Shown: positions 7,726 through 16,810, counted from the first letter of the stretch. The stretch: 36,063 nt of DNA from Paenibacillus sp. VTT E-133291 (GCF_002264395.1 NZ_NFVA01000069.1:1-36063), one strand, 5' to 3'. The notes: generated by a model not told the origin, from the letters alone. Translations and numbers: made by a program.

Positions 7726-9459
7726 TTAATCCGTAATTTTCACATTTCCAAATACGGCCTTATTCCTCGAATCATCCCCCGGATTGCTGAGCGCTATGCC
7801 AATATACACCTTGCGATTCATCGGGATTTGAACAGTTCCAACTGTTTGCCAGTTATTCCCGTTCGCCGAAATAGCCCCTTTGAAGGTATTTCCGCTTCTG
7901 GTCAGCTTTAGCCATCTTGGAGCCGAGGCAGCCGCAGTATGGTCGACCGTATTGCCCGCGGTCTCTGCACGATACTGGAAGGTTGCCCCATTCTCGGGGG
8001 TAAGCATCATATCTGCGTGCTTCGAATTATGACCCAACGACTCCCGAATCATAATGCCGGCCTTGGCCCAGCCGTCCAATCGGCTAGTGGACTGCACTTT
8101 AACAATAATCTCCGCATTGCCGCTCGCGGATTGGTATATATAATTCAGTTGATCTCCATTTCCCCAAATATCCGTAGAGCTGCTATTGAGTGTAAATTGC
8201 TTATTGGATGAATTGTAGGTAACGTTCCCCGGCATGGAACCGATATTTCGAGCCTTCCATCCAGCTGGTAATTGAGCCGGATAGTCTTGTTCTACCGGAG
8301 GCGTCCAGCCTGGCGTCGGCCAGGTTTCACGTTCCTTGATATTGGCCAATTCATCTTCTGGCCAGGCCCCGTAGGCAAAGAACGACAGGCGCTTCACGTC
8401 CGGATAATTCTCGCGGATTCCCTTGTAAATCTCCTGATATTGATCATCAGTCCAGTCATTATCCAGTGTGGCTACAATCTCCACATCACTGCCACTGATC
8501 CGGTCGCTCGTATCCTTCAGGATGCCGTAGGAAGTGCTGTATACCCAATCACTATTGAACTCCCAGTCATCAAAGTACGCCATCGGTGCGACAAAGTCGA
8601 TATCATCCTTGAATTTGGCTACATTCTGTCCAACCTCTGTAAATTCCGGCGGCAAAATATACACACCGAGCTGCACATCCGGATTTGTGGATTCAGAAAT
8701 ATCCTCACGGATATCGCCTACATACTGTCCAATTTGTTCTGTTCTCCATTCATTCCACTGTTCCCGCTGAGGCGAATCCGTATCGAAGTCAATGCTGAGC
8801 GGGGAATACCCGAACTGTGCCTGATACTTCGCAACCGTGTAATCACTGACGTCCATGTTGTAATTGTCGAAGCGGATCCAGTCTAGTACAACACCGTCAA
8901 CAGCATAATTCTCGATCACTTCCTGAATGATGGAACGCTCATACAGCTGCACTTCGTGGTGAATCGGATTGACGAAGTATTCGTTGCCGTTAGAACCTGT
9001 GAATGGAATCTGAACCCCGTTAACCAGCGCTTGCATCTGCCATTCATCGTGAGCAAGGAAGGCTTGCTGATCATGGAACTGGGGAATCCAGGCATGAACC
9101 TTGATTCCTGCAGCATGGGCTGCTGTTATGACAGCCTGCAGAGCATCGAAATTCTCGTAGCCTTGCGCGATCGGAGCGATATCACTCTGATAAAATACAC
9201 TTCCAGACGGAACCTCATCATCTTCATCCTGCTTCACGTTCATGCTGATGACATCGACACCGTAGCTTGTGGACAGCTGGATGAAATTATGGACATCCGC
9301 AGTGTTCTTAAACTGGTTTACGGTCCGTACAATAACTTCCGTTTCAAAAGGGGGATTACTCTCCTCGTCGGCCTTAGCCGGAACGGAACCACCTGCTATC
9401 GAAGAAACCAATACGAAGCTTAACATTGCTATGCATCTCGATCTCAGCGCAAATGCCAT
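7726..9459 (-). CDS. Secreted TIM-barrel glycoside hydrolase (GHL10-like) with C-terminal jelly-roll domain
   Basis: A 577-residue secreted enzyme. The start at 9459 has GGAGG 8 nt upstream and opens a signal peptide (MAFALRSRCIAMLSFVLVSS, cleavage probably after PAKA). Residues about 35-390 form a TIM barrel of the GHL10/DUF187-like type: AAHAAGIKVHAWIPQF, NPIHHEVQLYERS, and the probable active-site strand GVVLDWIRFD. YddW/DigH of E. coli, a GHL10 protein, cuts peptidoglycan glycan strands. About residues 405-577 resemble the DUF1349/concanavalin-like jelly-roll often found in carbohydrate binding (WAKAGIMIRESLGHNSKHADMMLTP). It is the last gene of the sugar operon, 37 bp after the binding-protein gene, so it probably trims the polymer outside the cell. 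The substrate is not known. Confidence 0.75.
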   Translation of the reverse strand: MAFALRSRCIAMLSFVLVSSIAGGSVPAKADEESNPPFETEVIVRTVNQFKNTADVHNFIQLSTSYGVDVISMNVKQDEDDEVPSGSVFYQSDIAPIAQGYENFDALQAVITAAHAAGIKVHAWIPQFHDQQAFLAHDEWQMQALVNGVQIPFTGSNGNEYFVNPIHHEVQLYERSIIQEVIENYAVDGVVLDWIRFDNYNMDVSDYTVAKYQAQFGYSPLSIDFDTDSPQREQWNEWRTEQIGQYVGDIREDISESTNPDVQLGVYILPPEFTEVGQNVAKFKDDIDFVAPMAYFDDWEFNSDWVYSTSYGILKDTSDRISGSDVEIVATLDNDWTDDQYQEIYKGIRENYPDVKRLSFFAYGAWPEDELANIKERETWPTPGWTPPVEQDYPAQLPAGWKARNIGSMPGNVTYNSSNKQFTLNSSSTDIWGNGDQLNYIYQSASGNAEIIVKVQSTSRLDGWAKAGIMIRESLGHNSKHADMMLTPENGATFQYRAETAGNTVDHTAAASAPRWLKLTRSGNTFKGAISANGNNWQTVGTVQIPMNRKVYIGIALSNPGDDSRNKAVFGNVKITD

Positions 9460-9496
9460 AATATCGCCTCCACAAGTATAAGATTTCATAAAAGTC

Positions 9497-11143
9497 TTAT
9501 TTCGTCGCGTTGATTTTCTTGACATTCTCCTGCCATTTTTCGGTTCTGAACTCAAGCAGCTTATCCAGCCCCGCTTTTTGGGTATTCTTTTTGGCTGTCT
9601 CCAGTGCCGACAATACCTCTTCATCCGACTTCGCCTGAACCATTTGTGCGTAAGCAAGGGTATAAATATCCCCGATATTCTGTGCGATGATGCCAATCTC
9701 CGTATCCGGAAGCGGATCGGTATTCACAAATTCCGTAATGTCCAGCGCGGTTTTCCAGGTCACCGTGGACTGCGCCACTGTCTCCCATGATTTCTGGTTC
9801 GCGGAAAGCAGTGCCTCTAAGCTCATTTTCGCCGTATCAATAAAGGTCGTATTTCCCGCCCAGTTAAAGTCCTCGAATTTTCTCATTGTTTCGGTACGCT
9901 CGTTAGCAGGAGTCGTCTTGTATTTCTCGTTCGGAATTGGTGCTCCGTCTGCGTCCTCCTCATCCCAATACAAGCCTTTAGGACCGAAGAATAGCACCTT
10001 CTGTCCCTCCGGACCCGTAATCCAGTCAAAGTAAGCGAAGATGGCCTCCGGATCCTTGGCCTTTTTCGTAATGACACTGACGTTCCAACCCAGCGTCTCG
10101 AAACCGCTTACAAACACTTGTGTTTTGTCTAGTCCGGCTTTATGAATAGGCCAAATAATTTCATAACCGCTGTCCGGATTGTTCGCAGTCAGTGCACGAT
10201 GTCCCTCGGCTCCATACGTAGTGATATTGGATTCGACCATGACCGCTACCCGGCTGGTATTGACCTTTTCTTTGACCGCATCCTGGGTTTGCTGCAGTGC
10301 ATCCTGCGTAATCAGCCGTTCACGATACAGCTTATTGATATACAGCACCATCTCCTCGTAAGCGGGATCATCCAAGATAGATGACAGCTTGTCGCCTTCC
10401 GGATATCCCATGAGTGAAATGAACTTACTGGTAGAATGCTTCTTAAAACCGCCATACATAATCTCCAGACCTGCCCCCTTCTCGCCAACCTCCAGAGGTA
10501 CAACATCGGGATACTTCTCTTGCACCAAGCGTAAATATTGATACAAATCATCAAAGGTCTCCAGCACCGGTCTGCCGAGCTCATTATAAATATCTTTATT
10601 CACCATCCATCCGCCGTTGCCGAATTGCCCGGAGGTATACCAGTTCGGGATTTGATAGATTTTCCCGTCATCTGAACGGAGCAAATTCAGGGTGGATTCC
10701 TTCAAATATTTCTTGAAGTTCGGATACTTGTCATAGTAATCATCCAGCGCAACAAGTTGCCCTGCCTGCACCAGCCGTTCCACTGAGGATCCCCGGTCAG
10801 TAAAAATGACATCCGGTAAATCTCCGCCAACGATCATCGTGTTGAGTTTTTCTCCGGCCGCACCTCCCGATTGAATCGGTTCAACTGTAACCTTACGGTT
10901 CTCCTGAATCCATTTTGTCGCCTCATTATCCCCCCATGGTGATGTCGTAAGCCAGTCATAGTTTCCATAGAAGCTGAAGGTGACAGGCTTGATCCCGCTG
11001 CCGTCATCAGTGGCGACCTCGGTATTCAGATTTTTCTCGCTTGTGTTTGGTGAAGTGTTAGAATTCCCCCCTCCGCTACAGGCAGCGAGAAGAAGCACCA
11101 GCGAAGTCAGCAGAAGCGATACCCATTTCATACGATTGCCCAT
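9497..11143 (-). CDS. Sugar ABC transporter solute-binding lipoprotein (LplA/YtcQ-type)
   Basis: A 548-residue family-1 extracellular binding protein. The lipobox LLLAAC puts the lipidated Cys at residue 22, followed by a Gly/Ser/Asn linker. VIVGGDLPDVIFTDRGSS and the later GFETLGWNVSVITKKAKDPEAIFAYFDWI are typical of the long oligosaccharide-binding proteins of Paenibacillus and Bacillus (LplA, YtcQ). GAAGGG lies before the ATG at 11143. It works with the two permeases upstream. No ATPase is encoded in the operon; such systems usually borrow a shared MsmX-type ATPase from elsewhere in the genome (established for the family, inferred here). The sugar cannot be read from sequence; GH4 and kinase neighbours suggest a short beta-linked or amino-sugar oligomer. 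Confidence 0.9.
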   Translation of the reverse strand: MGNRMKWVSLLLTSLVLLLAACSGGGNSNTSPNTSEKNLNTEVATDDGSGIKPVTFSFYGNYDWLTTSPWGDNEATKWIQENRKVTVEPIQSGGAAGEKLNTMIVGGDLPDVIFTDRGSSVERLVQAGQLVALDDYYDKYPNFKKYLKESTLNLLRSDDGKIYQIPNWYTSGQFGNGGWMVNKDIYNELGRPVLETFDDLYQYLRLVQEKYPDVVPLEVGEKGAGLEIMYGGFKKHSTSKFISLMGYPEGDKLSSILDDPAYEEMVLYINKLYRERLITQDALQQTQDAVKEKVNTSRVAVMVESNITTYGAEGHRALTANNPDSGYEIIWPIHKAGLDKTQVFVSGFETLGWNVSVITKKAKDPEAIFAYFDWITGPEGQKVLFFGPKGLYWDEEDADGAPIPNEKYKTTPANERTETMRKFEDFNWAGNTTFIDTAKMSLEALLSANQKSWETVAQSTVTWKTALDITEFVNTDPLPDTEIGIIAQNIGDIYTLAYAQMVQAKSDEEVLSALETAKKNTQKAGLDKLLEFRTEKWQENVKKINATK

Positions 11144-11177
11144 TCTTTTCCCTTCTTTCTACATAATATGGACACTG

Positions 11178-12068
11178 CTATTCTTTCAATGAACCGATCA
11201 TTACGCCCTTCACAAAGTACTTTTGGAGAAAAGGGTACGTCAGGATAATCGGAATAGTAGCGATCATCATCGTAGCCATGGTCAGTGACTTCGTAGTAAT
11301 CGTCCGATTTCGGTTCATATGATCCAGCGCGATGGCATTCGATGAGCCAATTTGGGTCATTATGTTGGAGTTCATAACCTGCCGCAGCAGGGTCTGTATA
11401 GGAAGCAGTTCGTCCTTCGTAATATAGATCGCTCCCGTAAACCAGTCGTTCCAGTAACCGACCGCAGTAAATAAAGCAATCGTGGCCAGCACCGGACCGG
11501 AGACGGGAATAACGATTCGGAAGAAAATGCCGTAGTTACTGCAACCGTCGATTTTGGCCGATTCCTCAAGCCCCTCCGGCAAAGCGTTGAAGAAGGTGCG
11601 GATGACAATCATGTTCCAGACGCTGATGATACCGGGGATTATCAGAACCCAAAAGGTGTCCAGCATACCCAAAGAGCGAACCAGTAAATAACTAGGAATG
11701 AGCCCTCCACTGAAGAACATCGTAATCATGAAGAACACCATATATTGTTTTCGAAAAAGCAATGTTTTCTTGGACATTCCGTAAGCTAACAGGGCCGTGA
11801 AGAAGACGGACAACGCCGTGCCGCTCATCGTTCTAAGAATGGTGATCAGAAAAGAATTCAGCAGGCGATGATCCTGAAACACAATATAATAATTTTCCAG
11901 GGTAAATGCTCTCGGCAACAAGGTTATACCGCCGAGCGCCGTATCGCTCCCTAGATTAAAGGAAATGACCAGCGCGTTCCAAAATGGGTACAGCATAAGT
12001 AGCGCCAGCAGCGTCAAAAGGATATAAATACTCCGCTGCATGATTTTGTCGCCTAGGCTTAGTCTCAT
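11178..12068 (-). CDS. Sugar ABC transporter permease (LplC/YtcP-type)
   Basis: A 296-residue inner-membrane permease with six predicted helices. It has the EAA loop in the form LEESAKIDGCSNYGIFFRIVIP (shown in parts), where the shared ATPase docks. The C-terminus PFLQKYFVKGVMIGSLKE is the usual end of the CUT1 MalG-like group. GGAGAGG precedes the ATG. It lies between the other permease gene (95-bp gap upstream) and the binding-protein gene (34-bp gap). Confidence 0.9.
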   Translation of the reverse strand: MRLSLGDKIMQRSIYILLTLLALLMLYPFWNALVISFNLGSDTALGGITLLPRAFTLENYYIVFQDHRLLNSFLITILRTMSGTALSVFFTALLAYGMSKKTLLFRKQYMVFFMITMFFSGGLIPSYLLVRSLGMLDTFWVLIIPGIISVWNMIVIRTFFNALPEGLEESAKIDGCSNYGIFFRIVIPVSGPVLATIALFTAVGYWNDWFTGAIYITKDELLPIQTLLRQVMNSNIMTQIGSSNAIALDHMNRNRTITTKSLTMATMMIATIPIILTYPFLQKYFVKGVMIGSLKE

Positions 12069-12163
12069 TGTTCACCTCTCCTAAAAGGTTTATGGAGCAT
12101 TACTTACAGTCGATACATTCCAATAAAACTTGCATCGGAAGCATTCGCTATGAGTAGTAGTAC

Positions 12164-13090
12164 CTACCAGAGACTAACATCTGCCCGGCGGGCTATTTTG
12201 TTGGCCATCACCAGCAGAAGGACACTGATCACCGCTTTGAAAAGCCCTACCGCTGTCGCATAAGAGAATCTGGCATTTAATATCCCAACACGGTACACAT
12301 AGGTGTCGATAACATCGGAGTAGGGTCGCAGGATTGGATTGGTTGCCAGCAGCAAAATGTCCTCAAAGCCCGCACTAAGCAGACTGCCGATCGCAAGAAT
12401 CATAAAGATGATGATAATGGGGGTAATGCTGGGGAGTGTAATCAAGTGAATTTGCTTAAATCGGCTTGCTCCGTCTATGGAAGCGGCTTCATATAAAGTC
12501 GGATCAATGCCTGCAATCGCGGCCAGATAGACAATGCTCCCAAATCCGACCTCCTTCCACACATTTACACTTACTAGAATAGACCAGAAGTATTTGGGTA
12601 ATGCCAGAAAGTTAACTGGCTTCCCTACCAGATTGAATCGCTCCAGCACATAGTTCACCGTTCCGTTATCAACAGATAATAGCGAAAATACAAAACCGGA
12701 TACAATAACCCAAGACAGGAAATAAGGTAAATAGCTGACGGTCTGGATAACGCGTTTAAAGCCCATATTACCGATCTCATTCAGCATCAGTGCAAGAAGA
12801 ATCGGTGCCGGAAAAGAGATAATCAATTTAAGCAAGCTAATCACAATGGTATTTCGCATCACATTCCAGAACTCCGGTGCCTCGAAGAACATTCTGAAAT
12901 GCATAAATCCAACCCAGGGGCTCTTCATAATGCCGCCAAAAATATCGTATTGCTGGAACGCCATGACCACGCCATACATCGGAATGTAGCTAAAAATGAA
13001 TACAAAGATAATTCCCGGCCAAACCATGGACTGCAAATCCAATTGGCTGGTGAATTTCTTCCATCTACTTGGTTTCTCGGCCGTGTTCAT
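12164..13090 (-). CDS. Sugar ABC transporter permease (LplB-type)
   Basis: A 308-residue MalF-like permease with six predicted membrane helices. The EAA loop is LYEAASIDGASRFKQIHLIT, and the C-terminus NKIARRADVSLW is characteristic of LplB/YtcP-partner proteins. AGAGGAGG precedes the ATG by 8 nt. It starts 24 bp after the stop of the GH4 gene. Forms the channel with the 11178-12068 product. Confidence 0.9.
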   Translation of the reverse strand: MNTAEKPSRWKKFTSQLDLQSMVWPGIIFVFIFSYIPMYGVVMAFQQYDIFGGIMKSPWVGFMHFRMFFEAPEFWNVMRNTIVISLLKLIISFPAPILLALMLNEIGNMGFKRVIQTVSYLPYFLSWVIVSGFVFSLLSVDNGTVNYVLERFNLVGKPVNFLALPKYFWSILVSVNVWKEVGFGSIVYLAAIAGIDPTLYEAASIDGASRFKQIHLITLPSITPIIIIFMILAIGSLLSAGFEDILLLATNPILRPYSDVIDTYVYRVGILNARFSYATAVGLFKAVISVLLLVMANKIARRADVSLW

Positions 13091-13114
13091 CCGCTTTTCC
13101 TCCTCTGGACGATT

Positions 13115-14413
13115 CTAGTGAAACAACGGCAAAAACGCTTTGTTCTTCTCCAGCATTTCATCCAGCAGCTGTTCAGCTACAGTGACCGAGGGCACGAGCG
13201 GATGATGAACCATAGCCTGCAGGGCCATATCCCGGTCTCCGTGCACAGCCGCCTCGATGGTGAGGCTCTCGTATTGCTTGACCGCGGCCAGCAGGCCTTT
13301 GACGGGCTGCGGAATTTTGCGCAGCGGAATCGGCAGCGGACCTTGTTTGGTTACCACACAGTTCACCTCAATGGAGGCATCGTCCGGCAAGAAGTCAATC
13401 ATTCCGTTATTCCTTACATTCAACGTCTGGATATCGCGGGAATCATTATAAATGGAGCGCATCAGCAGCACTGCCGCCTCCGAGTAATAGGCTCCACCAC
13501 GCTGCTCCAGTTGCTTTGGCTTCTCCTTAAGCTCTACGTTCCGGTACAGCTCAAACAACTCTTCCTCCACCTTCTTCACTACCTCAGCGCGCGATCCGGT
13601 CGTTGCTGCTGCTTCCTTCTGTTCCGCAAGCATCGCGTCCGTCATGTAGTAATAGCTAAGGTAATAAGAAGGGATGGCTTTCAAAGCATTCAGAAACCGG
13701 TGGTCCCAGGAATCAAACGGCACATTGCTCGCCTTGTAGTTCTGGGGGTAATCAATGAGCTCCTGTAGCTTGCTTTTACCGTCAATTACGATATCGGATA
13801 CCCAGTGCAGATGGTTGATGCCGACAAACTCCGCGTAGATCTTCTCCATAGGAAGTCCGAAAAACTCAGAGAGCCACTTTTGAAAACCGATCGGCGAGTT
13901 GCACAGGCCTACGCTTTTTACCGATGAATATTTGTGAACAGCTTCAGTCACCATACCAGCCGGATTCGTAAAATTCAGCAACCAGGCATCCGGAGCTAGC
14001 TCCTCAATGTCCTTGCAAATATCCAGAATGACCGGAATGGTCCGTAGGCCTTTCATCATCCCTCCAGGACCCGTCGTCTCCTGACCGATGACATCGTATT
14101 GAAGCGGAATTAATTCATCCCACTTTCGCGCTTCCAGCATACCTACCCGGATTTGAGTGCAGATAAAGTCTGCTCCGGCGATGGCCTCCCTCCGCTCAAG
14201 CGTCTGGTCCACGGTAATTGGCAGTCCGGACGCAGCAATCATACGCTTGCTTAGTTCCGCAATCGTATGCAGCTTCTCCCTTCCCGCCTCAATATCCACC
14301 AGCCATACTTCTCGGATGGGAAGCTCTTTATGATGCATGATGATGCCTTCAATAAGCTCAGGCGTATATGATGAACCCGCTCCGATGACAACGAGCTTCA
14401 AATTCTCCTTCAT
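13115..14413 (-). CDS. Glycoside hydrolase family 4, 6-phospho-beta-glucosidase-like
   Basis: A 432-residue NAD- and Mn-dependent GH4 enzyme. The Rossmann start VVIGAGSSYTPELIEG binds NAD. NFTNPAG (147-153) and the metal-ligand Cys in GLCNSPIG (Cys171) and His in GINHLHW (His201) are intact. Family members cut 6-phosphorylated disaccharides by an oxidation-elimination mechanism (CelF, LicH, ChbF, GlvA). The sequence looks closest to the 6-phospho-beta-glucosidase branch, including chitobiose-6-phosphate hydrolases, but the sugar is not certain. With an ABC importer instead of a PTS, the phosphate must come from a cytosolic kinase, and a kinase gene overlaps this one by 4 bp (ATGA). The rule that GH4 enzymes mostly need 6-phosphate has exceptions (alpha-galactosidase, alpha-glucuronidase). 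Confidence 0.88.
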   Translation of the reverse strand: MKENLKLVVIGAGSSYTPELIEGIIMHHKELPIREVWLVDIEAGREKLHTIAELSKRMIAASGLPITVDQTLERREAIAGADFICTQIRVGMLEARKWDELIPLQYDVIGQETTGPGGMMKGLRTIPVILDICKDIEELAPDAWLLNFTNPAGMVTEAVHKYSSVKSVGLCNSPIGFQKWLSEFFGLPMEKIYAEFVGINHLHWVSDIVIDGKSKLQELIDYPQNYKASNVPFDSWDHRFLNALKAIPSYYLSYYYMTDAMLAEQKEAAATTGSRAEVVKKVEEELFELYRNVELKEKPKQLEQRGGAYYSEAAVLLMRSIYNDSRDIQTLNVRNNGMIDFLPDDASIEVNCVVTKQGPLPIPLRKIPQPVKGLLAAVKQYESLTIEAAVHGDRDMALQAMVHHPLVPSVTVAEQLLDEMLEKNKAFLPLFH

Positions 14414-15387
14414 AATAATAGCCCCTCCTTACCCAGTGATAGACGATCAAGAACCTCCTGATTCACACGCATACCGCTGCTTTCCATTGCCAGAACGACC
14501 GCGCCTACAACCGGTTCCCGGGTTAGAATCTTTAAAGTGCCATTTGGAGCCGAATGCTTCACACTCTGTTCAATGGCCCGCCGGATGATGCCTGAGCGAT
14601 CCCCCTTGGTTAATAAGCTGCCTGCAAGTACGATGTCAAAGGAATCCTCCTCCATAGCCAAATGGCGGATTGTCGAGACCGCTGCCAAACCGAGCTCATC
14701 CCCTTGCTTGGTCAGCAGTAGGGTGGCAACCTGGTCTCCTTCATCTGCCGCTTGAAACAGCAGCTCAGCAATCTGGGGAGGCAAGTCTCTCGAATGATCC
14801 AGGTAATCCTCCCTTAACTCCGAAACACTGGAATAGCCCAGCAAATGAATTAAGCGTTCGTTTAAGACAGTCTCTTTCTCTCTTCCATCATCTGCCCGAA
14901 GAACGCTACGGAATACCTCAATACTTAGATCATAGCCGCCGCCGTAATCACCGAACCGATAGCCAAATCCACCACATTGATATGTAACGCCTCGCGGATT
15001 TTTACCGGCGCAGTTCACTCCCGAGCCGCAGATCAGCACGATCCCATAATTACTCTCTGTACCTGATCGCAAGGCAATCCAGGTATCGCAGGAAATCTCA
15101 GTTCGGGGAAGGCCAAGTCTGCTGATGATGGGTCGTAAAATTTGAAAATCGGATTCTCTATCCGCTCCAGCCAGGCCAAACCAGGAATACTCCAACTGAT
15201 CCTTTGTCAGTCCTGACGCCAGAATCGCTTCCGATACAGCCTGTTGCAAACTGTTCTCCGCCTGCTCACGATTATTTTGATGATTCCCGTTCCCTCCCCT
15301 GCCTGCACCAATGACCGATCCCTGTTCATTTGCAATCATTGCATAAGTTTTGCTGCCCCCTGCATCGACTCCCAAAAAGTACTTCAC
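14410..15387 (-). CDS. BadF/BadG-family sugar kinase (N-acetylglucosamine/MurNAc kinase-like)
   Basis: A 325-residue ASKHA-fold kinase. The phosphate-1 loop is LGVDAGGSKTYAMI, the catalytic/connecting region CDTWIALRSG, phosphate-2 ICGSGVNCAG, and the adenosine motif VLAGSLL. The family includes GlcNAc kinase, MurK (MurNAc/GlcNAc kinase) and glucosamine kinase. I chose the GTG at 15387 because AGGAG lies 11 nt upstream and the family normally begins MKYFLGVD. The GTG four codons further up sits on top of the AGGAG. It is coupled to GH4 by a 4-bp overlap and starts 22 bp after the LacI stop. Likely role: phosphorylating the imported sugar or disaccharide at C6 so that GH4 can cleave it. Confidence 0.8.
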   Translation of the reverse strand: MKYFLGVDAGGSKTYAMIANEQGSVIGAGRGGNGNHQNNREQAENSLQQAVSEAILASGLTKDQLEYSWFGLAGADRESDFQILRPIISRLGLPRTEISCDTWIALRSGTESNYGIVLICGSGVNCAGKNPRGVTYQCGGFGYRFGDYGGGYDLSIEVFRSVLRADDGREKETVLNERLIHLLGYSSVSELREDYLDHSRDLPPQIAELLFQAADEGDQVATLLLTKQGDELGLAAVSTIRHLAMEEDSFDIVLAGSLLTKGDRSGIIRRAIEQSVKHSAPNGTLKILTREPVVGAVVLAMESSGMRVNQEVLDRLSLGKEGLLL

Positions 15388-15408
15388 AGTTCGTTTCACT
15401 CCTAATAT

Positions 15409-16398
15409 TTAGGTTAACCTTACAGATGCGGTGGATTCACGCACGAGAAGCTGAGGAGCGAGCTTCGTTACACCAGCAGGCATCACCTCCCCATTGATTA
15501 ATTTCATCAGCAAATCAACACCAATGCTGCCCATTTGCGCCTCAGGTTGTCTGACTGTCGTCAATCGGGGATAAAATTCACCTACGAACTGCTGATCATC
15601 AAAGCCAACCACTGAGATATCCTGAGGTACCAGAATTCCTTCCTCACGCAGGGCTTGAACAACACCGAGAGCAATAAAATCGTCTCCGGAAAAAATGGCT
15701 GTCGGCAGCTTATCTTCACGAATCCATCTCTTTGCCACCTCATAACCGCTACTTACTGTAAATCCGCAATATTCCGTGCCGAAGGGCGTTAGCCCCGATT
15801 CATCCAGCGCCTGTACATAACCCCGCTTGCGCTCCGCTACACTCAGGAACACCGAAGGGCCACCGATATAGGCGATCTGCGTGTGTCCAAGACCAATCAA
15901 GTGCTTGGTAGCTTCATACCCCCCTTGATAGTTATCGACGACGACACTGGGAACATCCTCATGCTGGAGCTGGTTATCCAGCAAGACAAACGGAATACTT
16001 TTTCTTTTCAGCTCCTCCACATATTCTTTTTCCTCAAGCGGAGATAACAGGATAATCCCGTCAACGCGGTCCTTCTGAAACAGGAAGTTAACGCCTTCAT
16101 CCTCATTCTCGGCTATCGACAGGGCCAAGAAGTAACCTTGTTCTGCCAGCTTCCGGTTCACCACGCGAATCACGCGGTCATAGAAGGAGTCGTTAAAGTT
16201 GGTAATCGACATACCGATGACTCCCGTCTTACCACGCACGAGACTCCGCGCCGCTGAATTGGGCTGATAATTTAACTCCTCCATAGCACTCAGCACTTTC
16301 CGCCTATTGCCTTCACGCACAGAAGGTGAATTGTTAAGAACTCTGGATACGGTCACTACAGAGAGCCCCGACTTTTTGGCTACATCATGAATGTTCAT
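15409..16398 (-). CDS. LacI-family repressor of the glycan operon
   Basis: A 329-residue regulator: helix-turn-helix and hinge in residues 1-60 (MNIHDVAKKSGLSVVTVSRV, LNYQPNSAARSLV), then a periplasmic-binding-like effector domain from about 62, with SVVGFDDQ near 255. First gene of the operon, so it probably represses itself together with the catabolic genes. Two palindromic operators lie upstream (16426-16443 and 16553-16574). GGAGG lies 13 nt before the ATG, a long spacing that may mean weak translation. The inducer is probably the transported sugar or its phosphate. Confidence 0.88.
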   Translation of the reverse strand: MNIHDVAKKSGLSVVTVSRVLNNSPSVREGNRRKVLSAMEELNYQPNSAARSLVRGKTGVIGMSITNFNDSFYDRVIRVVNRKLAEQGYFLALSIAENEDEGVNFLFQKDRVDGIILLSPLEEKEYVEELKRKSIPFVLLDNQLQHEDVPSVVVDNYQGGYEATKHLIGLGHTQIAYIGGPSVFLSVAERKRGYVQALDESGLTPFGTEYCGFTVSSGYEVAKRWIREDKLPTAIFSGDDFIALGVVQALREEGILVPQDISVVGFDDQQFVGEFYPRLTTVRQPEAQMGSIGVDLLMKLINGEVMPAGVTKLAPQLLVRESTASVRLT

Positions 16399-16425
16399 CT
16401 AAGTTTCTATGCCTCCAAGTTCAAT

Positions 16426-16443
16426 AGTTTAAACGTTATAACT
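16426..16443. promoter_or_regulatory. LacI-type operator O1
   Basis: AGTTTAAA-CG-TTATAACT is an 18-bp palindrome with a central CG and 6 of 8 arm matches, the usual form of LacI/GalR operators. It lies 28 bp before the LacI start, downstream of the candidate promoter. Confidence 0.55.
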
Positions 16444-16525
16444 TTTAAGGAAATAAAAAAGGACTAACTCTTCTCGCCAAAACTACATCCTGACTGAGAA
16501 TCGAACATTGAATGTCAGTTTCACC

Positions 16526-16553
16526 TTTATCGAAAGTATCAAAATGATTTCAA
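16526..16553 (-). promoter_or_regulatory. Candidate promoter of the glycan operon
   Basis: On the minus strand TTGAAA (16548-16553), 16 bp, GATAAA (16526-16531). The -35 is good, the -10 only fair. It is framed by operators O2 (just upstream) and O1 (about 80 bp downstream). Bases 16399-16716 hold no convincing gene; a 62-codon minus-strand ORF there runs out of the gerE terminator and has no ribosome site. Confidence 0.4.
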
Positions 16554-16574
16554 AAGTTTAAAGGTTTTAACTTT
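16553..16574. promoter_or_regulatory. LacI-type operator O2
   Basis: AAAGTTTAAA-GG-TTTTAACTTT is a 22-bp palindrome with 9 of 10 arm matches. It shares AGTTTAAA and TAACTT with O1. It touches the -35 of the candidate promoter, and two sites about 127 bp apart (centre to centre) would allow DNA looping. Confidence 0.55.
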
Positions 16575-16716
16575 AAGATGATTTTACAACCATTCCCAAT
16601 ATCCGTCAATCCATAAACTGCAGCCAAACTTAATATTCCGCAATCTAAATCTTCGGAATAGCAAAGTCTTTCCGCAGGATATAATTCGCTTAAGGAAATA
16701 TCATTATTCAAGAACG

Positions 16717-16810
16717 ACAACAAAAAACCTTCCCTCACCCCTAGAGGTGGAGAAGGCTTAAACGCGTCACTTCCGAAGACATGGCCAGCTATATTTTCAG
16801 CTCCCCAAGC
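16717..16810 (-). repeat. Copy 2 (parent?) of the gerE 3'-end/terminator module
   Basis: This copy includes the last codons of gerE, its stop and its terminator. It aligns with 7622-7712 except for 5 substitutions and a 3-nt insertion (TCA at the terminator). As the gerE codons belong to an intact gene here, this copy is likely the source of the duplication. Confidence 0.85.
16722..16756 (-). terminator. gerE terminator
   Basis: On the minus strand CCTTC-TC-CACC pairs with GGTG-(A)-GG-GAAGG around a 6-nt loop, followed by six T (16722-16727). The 3-nt insertion relative to copy 1 supplies part of the inner stem. Confidence 0.75.

Noticed and set aside
8272..8886. 204-codon plus-strand ORF inside the hydrolase gene
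   Set aside because: It lies antisense to the conserved TIM-barrel coding sequence and its product matches no known fold.
9460..9696. 79-residue N-terminal extension of the secreted hydrolase
   Set aside because: It overlaps the 3' end of the binding-protein gene in another frame, and the ATG at 9459 opens a clear signal peptide with GGAGG upstream.
16550..16738. 62-codon minus-strand ORF between the LacI gene and gerE
   Set aside because: It starts inside the gerE terminator, has no ribosome site, and covers the candidate operon promoter and operator.
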